From contig DVMJ01000046.1 in NCBI GenBank assembly GCA_018715065.1, positions 1 through 13,039 on the forward strand: a stretch of DNA of 13,039 nucleotides. The letters run 5' to 3'. The notes below the pieces were generated by a model. It saw only the letters and a list, made by a program, of their open reading frames with translations, was not told where the DNA came from and ran no database searches. This document shows positions 1 through 6,356 of the stretch, one piece after another; position 1 is the stretch's first letter, and each line of letters begins with the position of its first letter. This DNA comes from Fimiplasma intestinipullorum (lineage in GTDB: Bacteria > Bacillota_I > Bacilli_A > Erysipelotrichales > Coprobacillaceae). A program made the translations under genes and the position numbers.

Positions 1-81
1 TTGTTCGAACGGGAGCGAACATAGTACCAGCACAGCTATCAGAAAAAAAGAAAGCAAAGTGATCAGATTCGATTTATACAT
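1..81 (-). CDS. N-terminus of a signal-anchored protein downstream of MBOAT (partial, possibly AlgJ/DHHW-like)
   Basis: Only the first 27 codons are present; the gene leaves the window at its left edge. The start is ATG at 79-81, preceded on the minus strand by AGAGGG seven nt upstream. The peptide starts with a short polar stretch containing Lys3, followed by a hydrophobic run (about residues 6-24, LITLLSFFLIAVLVLCSLPF). That is the pattern of a signal peptide or N-terminal membrane anchor. The start is 14 nt after the stop of the MBOAT acyltransferase, so the two are almost surely co-transcribed. In many Bacillota an AlgI-type MBOAT gene is followed by a membrane-anchored SGNH-like AlgJ/AlgX or DHHW-family protein that completes transfer of the acyl group outside the cell. 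That assignment rests on context only. No catalytic motif is visible in 27 residues. Confidence 0.6.
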   Translation of the reverse strand, partial: MYKSNLITLLSFFLIAVLVLCSLPFEQ

Positions 82-95
82 AAATATCCCTCTTA

Positions 96-1490
96 TCAAA
101 ATTGAAAATATAAAAATGGATCATTCAACCCTTGTTGCAGACAATAAACACTGGCTCCAAAGATCACCAGCAGCACGATCCAAAAGATTCTTTTACGCCG
201 CAGTTTGTTCATCAGACGCACCGGTAAGCGCGTTGAAAACAGTAGACCAGCCAGCAAGAACGGATAATAAAGAGAAAAATACTTCACATAATCATAGCGA
301 AAGCTTGACCACATCCCACCATTAAAGAAAGGAAAGAGCCGCGTGAAGAAAACGCCCAGCTGTGAAATATCGTCAATAGCGAAAATAGCCCAGGTCAAAG
401 GGATGATCAGCATCATATAAAGATGTCCGGCCAGGCGATGTTTCGTGAAGAACGAACCGATCCAGAACCTTTCCAGTACCAGGATCACCCACAATACCAG
501 GCCCCACAATATAAAATGATATCCCGCACCGTGCCAGATCCCCGTCAGCAGCCAGACTATGCCTAAGTTGCGAATGGTTTGACGCTTCCCATGACGATTG
601 CCGCCAAGGGGAATATAGACATACTCTCTAAACCAGGCGCCCAGCGTGATATGCCATCGGCGCCAGAACTCTGTCATAGTCACACTGAGATAGGGATGAT
701 CAAAGTTTTTAGGCAGATGAAAACCAAGCATCTTGCCTAGCCCCACCGCCATCAGCGAATAGCCCCAGAAATCAAAATAGATCTGGAATGTATATGCCAA
801 AATCCCCATCCAGGCTAATGGCGTCGAGACACTTTCGAAACCGATCGTGCCAATCTGTGTCCATAATTTTCCGACCGGATTGGCCAGCAGAACCTTTAAC
901 CCCAGTCCTAAGATAAATGTTGCGAGGCCCTGGCGAACAGTACTCCAGCGCATCTTTCTTGCCGTGAGTTCATTTTGCACCTCATGATAGGTCACGATCG
1001 GCCCGGCAATCAGCTGCGCAAACATAGAAAGATAGACTGCATAGCACAACAGGCTCTTCGCTGGTCTGATTTTTTGAGTGTACACATCGACAAGATAAGA
1101 AATACCTTGAAAAGAATAGAAGGAAATACCGATCGGTAAAACGATTTCCTCATTGAAATGATAGCCAGGAATGACTTTTTCAAACTCACTTAAAATAAAT
1201 CCGAGGTATTTAAAGATCACCAGGCTCGTTAGATGAACCACGATCCCAAACACAAGAAAAACACGTCTGTAACGCGGGTAGTCTTCCATCCAGATTCCCA
1301 TCATAAAATCAACCAGGATGCTAAGCAGAAAAAGCGTCAAATATTCCGGATTATCCAGTGTTCCCACAAGATAAAAGCTCAAGCTTCCAATGAGCAGCAC
1401 CGCATTTTTAAAACGATCCGGCACAAGATAATAGCATCCAAAAAAGATAGGCATAAAAACAAAAATAAACGGCAGACTGCTGAAGACCAT
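96..1490 (-). CDS. MBOAT family membrane-bound O-acyltransferase (AlgI/DltB type)
   Basis: A 464-residue polytopic membrane protein of the MBOAT family, which moves an acyl group, usually acetyl, across the membrane towards an extracellular polymer. The N-terminus (MVFSSLPFIFVFMPIFFGCYY) is typical of AlgI-like proteins, and about ten hydrophobic segments follow. The family core is clear: TEFWRRWHITL with His280, then FREYVYIPLGGNR at about 288-299, then TGIWHGAGYHFILWG at about 316-330. His320 in the WHGA motif matches the invariant MBOAT histidine. Length fits AlgI homologues (about 460-520 aa). The start is ATG at 1488-1490 with AGGAGGAG just upstream. A terminator lies between this gene and the galactosidase, so it probably starts its own transcript, together with the signal-anchored gene downstream. 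Whether the acceptor is an exopolysaccharide, a teichoic acid or peptidoglycan cannot be read from the sequence. I see no dltA/dltC/dltD context, so AlgI-type fits better than DltB. Confidence 0.93.
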   Translation of the reverse strand: MVFSSLPFIFVFMPIFFGCYYLVPDRFKNAVLLIGSLSFYLVGTLDNPEYLTLFLLSILVDFMMGIWMEDYPRYRRVFLVFGIVVHLTSLVIFKYLGFILSEFEKVIPGYHFNEEIVLPIGISFYSFQGISYLVDVYTQKIRPAKSLLCYAVYLSMFAQLIAGPIVTYHEVQNELTARKMRWSTVRQGLATFILGLGLKVLLANPVGKLWTQIGTIGFESVSTPLAWMGILAYTFQIYFDFWGYSLMAVGLGKMLGFHLPKNFDHPYLSVTMTEFWRRWHITLGAWFREYVYIPLGGNRHGKRQTIRNLGIVWLLTGIWHGAGYHFILWGLVLWVILVLERFWIGSFFTKHRLAGHLYMMLIIPLTWAIFAIDDISQLGVFFTRLFPFFNGGMWSSFRYDYVKYFSLYYPFLLAGLLFSTRLPVRLMNKLRRKRIFWIVLLVIFGASVYCLQQGLNDPFLYFQF

Positions 1491-1510
1491 GGTGAATTCT
1501 CCTCCTCATA

Positions 1511-1539
1511 CATATATAAAGATGAAGCAGCCCAATCAA
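1511..1539 (-). promoter_or_regulatory. Weak candidate promoter for the MBOAT gene
   Basis: On the minus strand TTGATT (1534-1539) is followed after 17 nt by TATATG (1511-1516). Both match sigma-A consensus at only four of six positions. The -10 lies almost against the Shine-Dalgarno, giving a very short leader. It is supported mainly by the terminator just upstream, which implies that a promoter is needed here. Confidence 0.3.
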
Positions 1540-1570
1540 AGGTGACAGGATTTTTTTATTTTTTAGACGC

Positions 1571-1603
1571 AAAAACGTTTTGCAGAAAAGACTGCAAAAC
1601 GTT
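1571..1603 (-). terminator. Rho-independent terminator of the beta-galactosidase gene
   Basis: A perfect 12-bp inverted repeat (1574-1585 and 1592-1603, AACGTTTTGCAG with its complement) has a 6-nt loop. On the minus strand it runs into five T residues (A-run at 1571-1575 on the plus strand). It lies 13 nt past the TAG stop of the galactosidase, so that gene is probably monocistronic. Confidence 0.85.
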
Positions 1604-1616
1604 CGGTCTGTTCAAA

Positions 1617-3362
1617 CTAGCCCAGATCCGCGACATCGCGACATTCGATCTCGGCCAGATCCGTTCCATGCAATTCAAAGATCTCGATCGTGTTTTTTCC
1701 AGGTTTCAGTAAAGGCCCTGGCAAATAGAGAGAGCGCTGTGGTCCTCTTTCAAAATAACGTCCCAGATTGAACCCATTGATAAAGACATTGCCCTTATGG
1801 AAATGATCCAGGTAAACAAACGTATCCTGTGCCTTTTCCACCTCCAATTCTCCTTTATAGAAACATGGTCCTTCGAGGTAAAGACGATCCTCATATTGAA
1901 GTCGACTTAGATCATCTAATGGCAAACACATGATCTGCCAGTCGTGCACCTCCTGTATGCCTAAGAGGACAGCTTCGGTGATTCCCTTGTAATCATAGAG
2001 TTCCGGACCATAGTTGACCCTTCCCATGTTTTCCACCAGAATATCCAAAGTCAGCGTCTGGCCCCTTTCGACTGCCACCTGGATCGTATCAGACGGCTGA
2101 TCGCGTTCAATCACACCTTGGTACTGACCATCAAAGAAAACCAGCGCCCGGTCATGGACCTCTCTTAATTTGAGCGGACGAGACTGAAACGGTCCTTTGA
2201 GGGTCGTGCGATAGAGAATAAAGCCGAAATTCTGACCGACCTTTTCCATTGGCAATACCCGCGGACAAGACAGACGTTTGGTCACGATCTCATCGAGATG
2301 ACTGAATAATGGTGCCGACTGACTCAGACGGAGCTTACCATAAGCACAGGTAGGCTGGTTATGGACTTCCAGCATATCGGTCGGAAAGCCATGGGCCTTC
2401 AGCACAGCCTTGCATGCCTCATATTTAGGGGTCATGTCCCCGTTCTCGCTCAACAGGCAATGATAATCATAGCTTGTGACGGTTGGCTGATAGACCTTAT
2501 CGTGGTTGGCTCCATTATAAAAATTAAAATTGGTTCCCCCATGAAACATATAGAAATTGACACTGCCGCCTTGGGCCAGGATCTCCTCTAAAGCCTGAGC
2601 CGTGTCATCAGCCGTGCGTACATGGTGTGCCTCGCCCCAATGATCAAACCAGCCATTCCAGAACTCCCCGCACATCAGCGGCCCTTCAGGCTGAACTTCT
2701 CTTAAATGCTGAAAATTACGAGTGGCCTGACTACCGAAGTTAACGACCTTAAAAACATCCGGTAAGGTTCCCCCATTCAACATGCTCATATCATCCCCAT
2801 CACTGGTAAAGATAAACGCGTTGACCTCTTCTTGGTGATAAATATCCAAAAGGGCCCGCAGATAAGCGTGATCCATGCCATAGCTGCCATATTCATTTTC
2901 CAGCTGCACCATGATGATGGGCCCGCCGTTTTCTAAAAGATGCGGTTTGATGTGCTGAAAGACCTCATGTAGATACGCCTGGGCACACTTTAGAAACGGC
3001 TGATTATAACAGCGCAGTGCCATCCCTTCAATATTCAGCAGCCAGGCAGGTAAGCCTCCGAATTCCCACTCGGCACAAATATACGGACCCGGACGGATGA
3101 TGACATACAGTCCGAGCTTTTCTGCCAAAGAAATAAAGCGTTCAATGTCCAGCATCCCGCTAAAATCAAACTGTCCTGGACTTGGCTCATGCAGATTCCA
3201 GGGCATATAAGTCTCCACTGTATTAAAACCTGCGTTCTTTAATTTTTCCAGACGATCCTGCCAGTATTCCGGTACGACCCGAAAATAATGAATGGCTCCC
3301 GAAATGATCGTCAATGGCTCATTGTCTAATAAAAACTGTGTCTTATCATAAGTTAATCGCAT
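1617..3362 (-). CDS. Beta-galactosidase, glycoside hydrolase family 35
   Basis: A 581-residue retaining beta-galactosidase of family GH35. The N-terminal TIM barrel (about 1-320) carries the family signatures: SGAIHYFRV at 21-29, WNLHEPSPGQFDF at 55-67 and RPGPYICAEWEFGGLP at 90-105. The expected acid/base is Glu157 in LENEYGSYG and the nucleophile is Glu233 in CGEFWNGWFDHWG. Beta-sandwich/jelly-roll modules follow, including an FINGFNLGRY motif near the C-terminus that is usual in the family. There is no signal peptide and no LPXTG anchor, so it should act in the cytoplasm on imported galactosides. Size and layout resemble pneumococcal BgaC (beta-1,3-galactosidase), but the linkage preference cannot be read from sequence. 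The start is ATG at 3360-3362 with AGGAGG eight nt upstream. No sugar transporter or regulator is next to it. It is divergent from the kinase-like gene. Confidence 0.95.
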   Translation of the reverse strand: MRLTYDKTQFLLDNEPLTIISGAIHYFRVVPEYWQDRLEKLKNAGFNTVETYMPWNLHEPSPGQFDFSGMLDIERFISLAEKLGLYVIIRPGPYICAEWEFGGLPAWLLNIEGMALRCYNQPFLKCAQAYLHEVFQHIKPHLLENGGPIIMVQLENEYGSYGMDHAYLRALLDIYHQEEVNAFIFTSDGDDMSMLNGGTLPDVFKVVNFGSQATRNFQHLREVQPEGPLMCGEFWNGWFDHWGEAHHVRTADDTAQALEEILAQGGSVNFYMFHGGTNFNFYNGANHDKVYQPTVTSYDYHCLLSENGDMTPKYEACKAVLKAHGFPTDMLEVHNQPTCAYGKLRLSQSAPLFSHLDEIVTKRLSCPRVLPMEKVGQNFGFILYRTTLKGPFQSRPLKLREVHDRALVFFDGQYQGVIERDQPSDTIQVAVERGQTLTLDILVENMGRVNYGPELYDYKGITEAVLLGIQEVHDWQIMCLPLDDLSRLQYEDRLYLEGPCFYKGELEVEKAQDTFVYLDHFHKGNVFINGFNLGRYFERGPQRSLYLPGPLLKPGKNTIEIFELHGTDLAEIECRDVADLG

Positions 3363-3382
3363 ATTCTTTTCCTCCTAGTTCC

Positions 3383-3388
3383 ATTATA
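3383..3388 (-). promoter_or_regulatory. -10 box of the beta-galactosidase promoter
   Basis: A perfect TATAAT on the minus strand lies 6 nt before the AGGAGG Shine-Dalgarno. At the usual 17-nt spacing the -35 position holds only a T-run (3406-3411), so this is a poor -35; a regulator may be needed. The transcript leader would be only about 15-20 nt long. Confidence 0.6.
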
Positions 3389-3449
3389 ACGGATTTTGAT
3401 GGCAAAAAAAATGAAAAAACGTATGGGTATGGCTTTTAGACGTGAGGTT

Positions 3450-3458
3450 TGTTATAAT
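3450..3458 (+). promoter_or_regulatory. Extended -10 promoter of the kinase-like gene
   Basis: TGTTATAAT is a full extended -10 element (TGnTATAAT), which explains the poor -35 (TGGCTT at 3430-3435). It predicts a leader of about 50 nt before the ATG at 3518 and lies about 65 bp from the divergent galactosidase -10. Confidence 0.75.
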
Positions 3459-3517
3459 AGGAAGGAAAGATGTCGAAAGACTTTTTTTATTTCATGGATT
3501 GAAAGGGAGTCATACGC

Positions 3518-4780
3518 ATGAAAAAAAGAAAAAGAAAAACTGAAAAGAACAATTCCTTCCTTTTTCAGGTCGTCGCCTGTGTCGTCGTCTTTGTTCTGTT
3601 ATATATCGGTATCCCGCGCATCTACGGATTAATGAAAGAGTCCAGCTTTCGTGAGACCATGAGCAGTCTGGAAAGCAATATTCCGGTCAGTACCGATCTA
3701 AGCGAACTGGTCAATCGGACCGCAGTCGAAAATCATTGTTACATTCAGATTACGAATCAAGACGGAACGCTGAACTACCAGTCACCGGTCATCGCCATGA
3801 ATCAAAGCCAGCTCTACGAAACGAATTCGACCACTTCCAGTGGTACCGCTGTGCAAGTCAGTGTTCAATTCTCACAGGATGATGTCCTCTTCCTGAATCG
3901 TGTCCTGCTCATTAGTTTGCCCCTCATTGGTTTGATCCTGATTGGCATCCTGGCACTCATTCAGTATCTGCGGCGCTCTTCCAGCCAGGATGATTTTACC
4001 AGCCTGCGGCAAGCCAGCGAAGACATGCTGGCCTTAAAACCACGGGCCCGGCTCAAACTGGCAGGTGCCAGCGGCAACAAAAAGCGCTTTGTGGATAATA
4101 TGAATGCCCTCTATCAGCAGCTCATCTTCAGTTTAGAGACCAACTCCAACCAGTCTAAAGAAAACAGGGATACAGAAGAAAAAACGCTCCACGCCTTGAA
4201 GGCTGCCAGCCAAAAACTCAAGGTTCCCGTGGATGATTTGATCACTCTTGTCAACAATATGATTCAAAACAAAGGTCAGTACCGCAATCATCAGGTTTAT
4301 CTGATCGAAGCAAAGGTCAAGCTCGAAGATCTCAAAGAGACACTGACACAAACGCTGGAAAATGGCCTGACTGAAAGCGAGGCCATTACGATTCAAGTGG
4401 ATCTAAAAGATTACTTTGCCCGTTTGGCCAGTCAATACAAAACCCATAGTTTGCACAAGAAAGTGCATATTCAATGTCAGATCGAAGATCATCTGCCGAT
4501 GGAAGTCAATGACTTGCTTTTCCGCAAGGCCTTTGATCACATGATGCATTTCATCCTCGCTCAAGTCGAGGAACAGTCCACCATCATCATTCAGAATGAT
4601 CACTATGAAATTACCATTGCTTATCAAGGCGCCTGCCTGACCAACAAGAGCATCCAGACCGTTTTAGATCAGGATGAAGACCTGAAACAATTCCATCAGT
4701 TACTGCAAACGCTGCAATTCTATTGTGATTTTGAACGAACCCCTAAAAAAGACGGAATGCAATTTATCTTCCATTTTTAA
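3518..4780 (+). CDS. Degenerate VanS-like sensor histidine kinase homologue (predicted pseudokinase)
   Basis: A 420-residue membrane protein with sensor-kinase layout: basic N-terminus, TM1 at about 16-36, an extracellular domain of about 90 residues (37-128), TM2 at about 129-150 and a HAMP-like linker to about 215. A DHp-like helical pair follows at about 222-285, then a region shaped like an ATPase domain to the end. The H-box is recognisable as AASQKLKVPVDDL (229-241), aligning with the usual ASHELKTP, but the phosphoacceptor His is Gln232. The N-box region (RKAFDHMMHFILAQ, 336-349) lacks the catalytic Asn. The G1 region keeps only YQGACLTNKSI (369-379), and the G2 glycines and ATP lid are absent. 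Kinase activity is therefore unlikely; a ligand-sensing or scaffolding role is inference. No response regulator is adjacent. The frame is intact, with SD AAAGGGAG eight nt before the ATG and its own promoter and terminator. This argues for a maintained gene, not decay. Confidence 0.75.
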   Translation: MKKRKRKTEKNNSFLFQVVACVVVFVLLYIGIPRIYGLMKESSFRETMSSLESNIPVSTDLSELVNRTAVENHCYIQITNQDGTLNYQSPVIAMNQSQLYETNSTTSSGTAVQVSVQFSQDDVLFLNRVLLISLPLIGLILIGILALIQYLRRSSSQDDFTSLRQASEDMLALKPRARLKLAGASGNKKRFVDNMNALYQQLIFSLETNSNQSKENRDTEEKTLHALKAASQKLKVPVDDLITLVNNMIQNKGQYRNHQVYLIEAKVKLEDLKETLTQTLENGLTESEAITIQVDLKDYFARLASQYKTHSLHKKVHIQCQIEDHLPMEVNDLLFRKAFDHMMHFILAQVEEQSTIIIQNDHYEITIAYQGACLTNKSIQTVLDQDEDLKQFHQLLQTLQFYCDFERTPKKDGMQFIFHF

Positions 4781-4803
4781 AGACCCTGGCCAGGGTCTTT
4801 TTT
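4779..4803 (+). terminator. Rho-independent terminator between convergent genes
   Basis: A perfect 11-bp palindromic stem (4779-4789 with 4790-4800, AAAGACCCTGG and its complement) ends in six T residues (4798-4803). The first arm overlaps the TAA stop of the kinase-like gene. On the other strand the stem ends in only three T residues before an A-run, so it may stop the convergent DUF218 transcript less well. Confidence 0.88.
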
Positions 4804-5542
4804 AGATTTGGCCTTTGATTTTGGCCTTGAGGTAGGCAAAATACTCTCGGGTATAAAACACCGGACTGGTCAGATGTGGCGCTGAGGTTCCAAATCCATA
4901 TGCCTCCAGTCCAAGCTGACGAGCCATTCTGACCGAACGACAAAGGTGAAAGGAATTCGTGACGATCCCCACTCGCCACCCAGATAAATCAAAACGGGAA
5001 ATGGCGAAACTGAGATTCTCATAAGTGGAAGTGGACTGATCTTCCTGTAGGATCCGCTCACTAGAAATGCCATGGGCAACCAGATAATCATGCATCGCCT
5101 GCGCTTCACTGATCCACTCATCCGGCCCCTGTCCCCCGCAAACGATAAAGAAGACCTGGGGATGATCCTGCCCGACGCGTAACGCTTCATCCAGGCGTCG
5201 CTTTAACGAAAGGGATAAACGATCCCCAAATAAGCCTGCACCTAAAATAATTAGTGCATCCAGCGATTCAGGTTTCTTTTCATGGGCGCTCAAAACAAGT
5301 CGCCGTTCCACCCAGACAAAAGAGATGAGAAAAAGGATCAGTACAATACGAACCAACCACAACAGAAAGTCTGGTAAAACCAGCCATCCCATCACATGAA
5401 GCAATCCATAGAGAAAAAGAAGCAGACCCGCAAAAGCAAAGAAACGGGCAAAGCTGACACGTCTACGCATGATCTTTAACACAAGATAATATCCGATACT
5501 CACTAAACCGCCAATCATCACGAGTATTTCAAACAACGTCAT
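4802..5542 (-). CDS. DUF218 (YdcF/SanA/ElyC-like) membrane protein
   Basis: A 246-residue protein with three N-terminal membrane helices (about 4-24, 32-52 and 58-78), then a DUF218 domain at about 94-235. Visible domain motifs are IILGAGLFGDRLS (98-110), CGGQGPDEWISEAQAM (135-150), STSTYENL (170-177) and VTNSFHLCRSVRMARQLG (194-211). Family members are linked in other bacteria to envelope and vancomycin-barrier phenotypes (SanA, ElyC), but the reaction is not firmly known. The start is uncertain. The G-run of the only SD-like sequence (AAGGGGGA, 5543-5550) is 1 nt from the ATG at 5540-5542, too close to work. The in-frame TTG at 5534-5536 sits 7 nt from it and may be the real start (244 aa). 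It follows cutC by about 40 nt, with a hairpin between. No peptidoglycan gene is adjacent. Confidence 0.88.
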   Translation of the reverse strand: MTLFEILVMIGGLVSIGYYLVLKIMRRRVSFARFFAFAGLLLFLYGLLHVMGWLVLPDFLLWLVRIVLILFLISFVWVERRLVLSAHEKKPESLDALIILGAGLFGDRLSLSLKRRLDEALRVGQDHPQVFFIVCGGQGPDEWISEAQAMHDYLVAHGISSERILQEDQSTSTYENLSFAISRFDLSGWRVGIVTNSFHLCRSVRMARQLGLEAYGFGTSAPHLTSPVFYTREYFAYLKAKIKGQI

Positions 5543-5556
5543 TCCCCCTTAGCTAA

Positions 5557-5580
5557 ATAACCGCCACTAAAGGCGGTTAT
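5557..5580 (-). terminator. Hairpin between cutC and the DUF218 gene (weak terminator or attenuator)
   Basis: A perfect 9-bp inverted repeat (5557-5565 and 5572-5580, ATAACCGCC and its complement) with a 6-nt loop lies just after the cutC stop. On the minus strand the stem is followed by TTAGCT, not a T-run. Termination would be partial, or the hairpin is a processing or attenuation site within the nadE-cutC-DUF218 unit. Confidence 0.5.
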
Positions 5581-5582
5581 GA

Positions 5583-6326
5583 TCAAATACTATTCACTAA
5601 TTCTTTGACGAGATCCAGACTCACCAGATCATAGCAGTCTGCGAACTCCCCTGTCGCATAGGCATAGGTGACTTTTTCATTGATGTGGGTCGTTGGATCC
5701 TTGCGCCATGCCTTGCAGGAAGAATGCACCTGGAAAATGCCTGTGTCGTCCATCAGTTTTCTGGCATTCGTAGCATTCACGCCGCTGCCAGCCAAAATCT
5801 CGATCTGATCCCCGAACCGGCTTTGCAGCTGGGCGATCAGCGCACTGCCTTCAGGTGCTTTGGCCGCTAACCCGCTTGTCAAAACACGATCCGCCCCTAA
5901 TGCAATCAGCTGTTCCATGGTTGTAAAAGGATCTTTGCAGCAGTCAAAGGCACGATGGAAAACGGCTTCTTTGCCATATTGATGAATCAACGTGATCATC
6001 GCCTGGTTTCGATCGACATCCAGACTGCCGTCTTCATTTAAGAAGCCAAAAGCAATCCCGTCTGCGCCGGCTTCCAGCAGCTCCTTTGCCTCTGCCATCA
6101 TGACTTCTGCCTCTTTCTCACTATAGCAGAAGCCTGCACCGCGCGGACGCACCATGGCAATGACCGGGATACTCACTGCTGCTTTGGTCAGCTTTAAGGT
6201 TCCGGTACTTGGTGTTAAGCCGCCTAAATGCAGCGCACTATTCAATTCAATGCGGTCAGCACCGCCTAAATGAGCCTGCAGGGCATCCTCATAGCTCCCG
6301 CAGCATACTTCAATGATTCTTTTCAT
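5583..6326 (-). CDS. cutC: CutC family protein (copper homeostasis protein CutC)
   Basis: A 247-residue TIM-barrel protein of the CutC family. The N-terminus MKRIIEVCCGSYEDALQA is the family signature, followed by GGADRIELNSALHLGGLTPS and, near residues 60-66, VRPRGAGF. AFHRAFD-like residues (VFHRAFDCC) and AGSGVN come later, all usual in CutC. The family name comes from copper tolerance in E. coli, but a direct copper role is disputed and the substrate is unknown. The start is ATG at 6324-6326: GGGGG lies 7 nt upstream on the minus strand. A longer reading would begin at a TTG at 6348-6350 with no SD, so I reject it. It starts 30 nt after the nadE stop and is probably translated from the nadE transcript. 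Confidence 0.93.
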   Translation of the reverse strand: MKRIIEVCCGSYEDALQAHLGGADRIELNSALHLGGLTPSTGTLKLTKAAVSIPVIAMVRPRGAGFCYSEKEAEVMMAEAKELLEAGADGIAFGFLNEDGSLDVDRNQAMITLIHQYGKEAVFHRAFDCCKDPFTTMEQLIALGADRVLTSGLAAKAPEGSALIAQLQSRFGDQIEILAGSGVNATNARKLMDDTGIFQVHSSCKAWRKDPTTHINEKVTYAYATGEFADCYDLVSLDLVKELVNSI

Positions 6327-6356
6327 TCTGATTCCCCCATTTCTATTCAATGATCC

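Noticed and set aside
59..325. Plus-strand frame of 88 codons near the left edge
   Set aside because: It is antisense to the MBOAT C-terminus and to the start of the signal-anchored gene. The product is not protein-like.
1233..1712. Plus-strand open frame of 159 codons
   Set aside because: It lies mostly antisense to the MBOAT gene and runs through the galactosidase terminator. The product is low-complexity and Lys/His-rich, and no domain is visible.
3405..3430. Possible CcpA (cre) operator near the galactosidase promoter
   Set aside because: TGAAAAAACGTATGG has CG in the wrong register for the TGWAANCGNTNWCA consensus and lacks the second half.
4870..5190. Minus-strand frame of 106 codons inside the DUF218 gene
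   Set aside because: It is in another frame of a gene with clear family motifs and has no independent start signals.
6327..6350. Longer cutC starting at a TTG
   Set aside because: There is no Shine-Dalgarno before it, and the ATG at 6324-6326 has a G-rich SD at good spacing and the family N-terminus.
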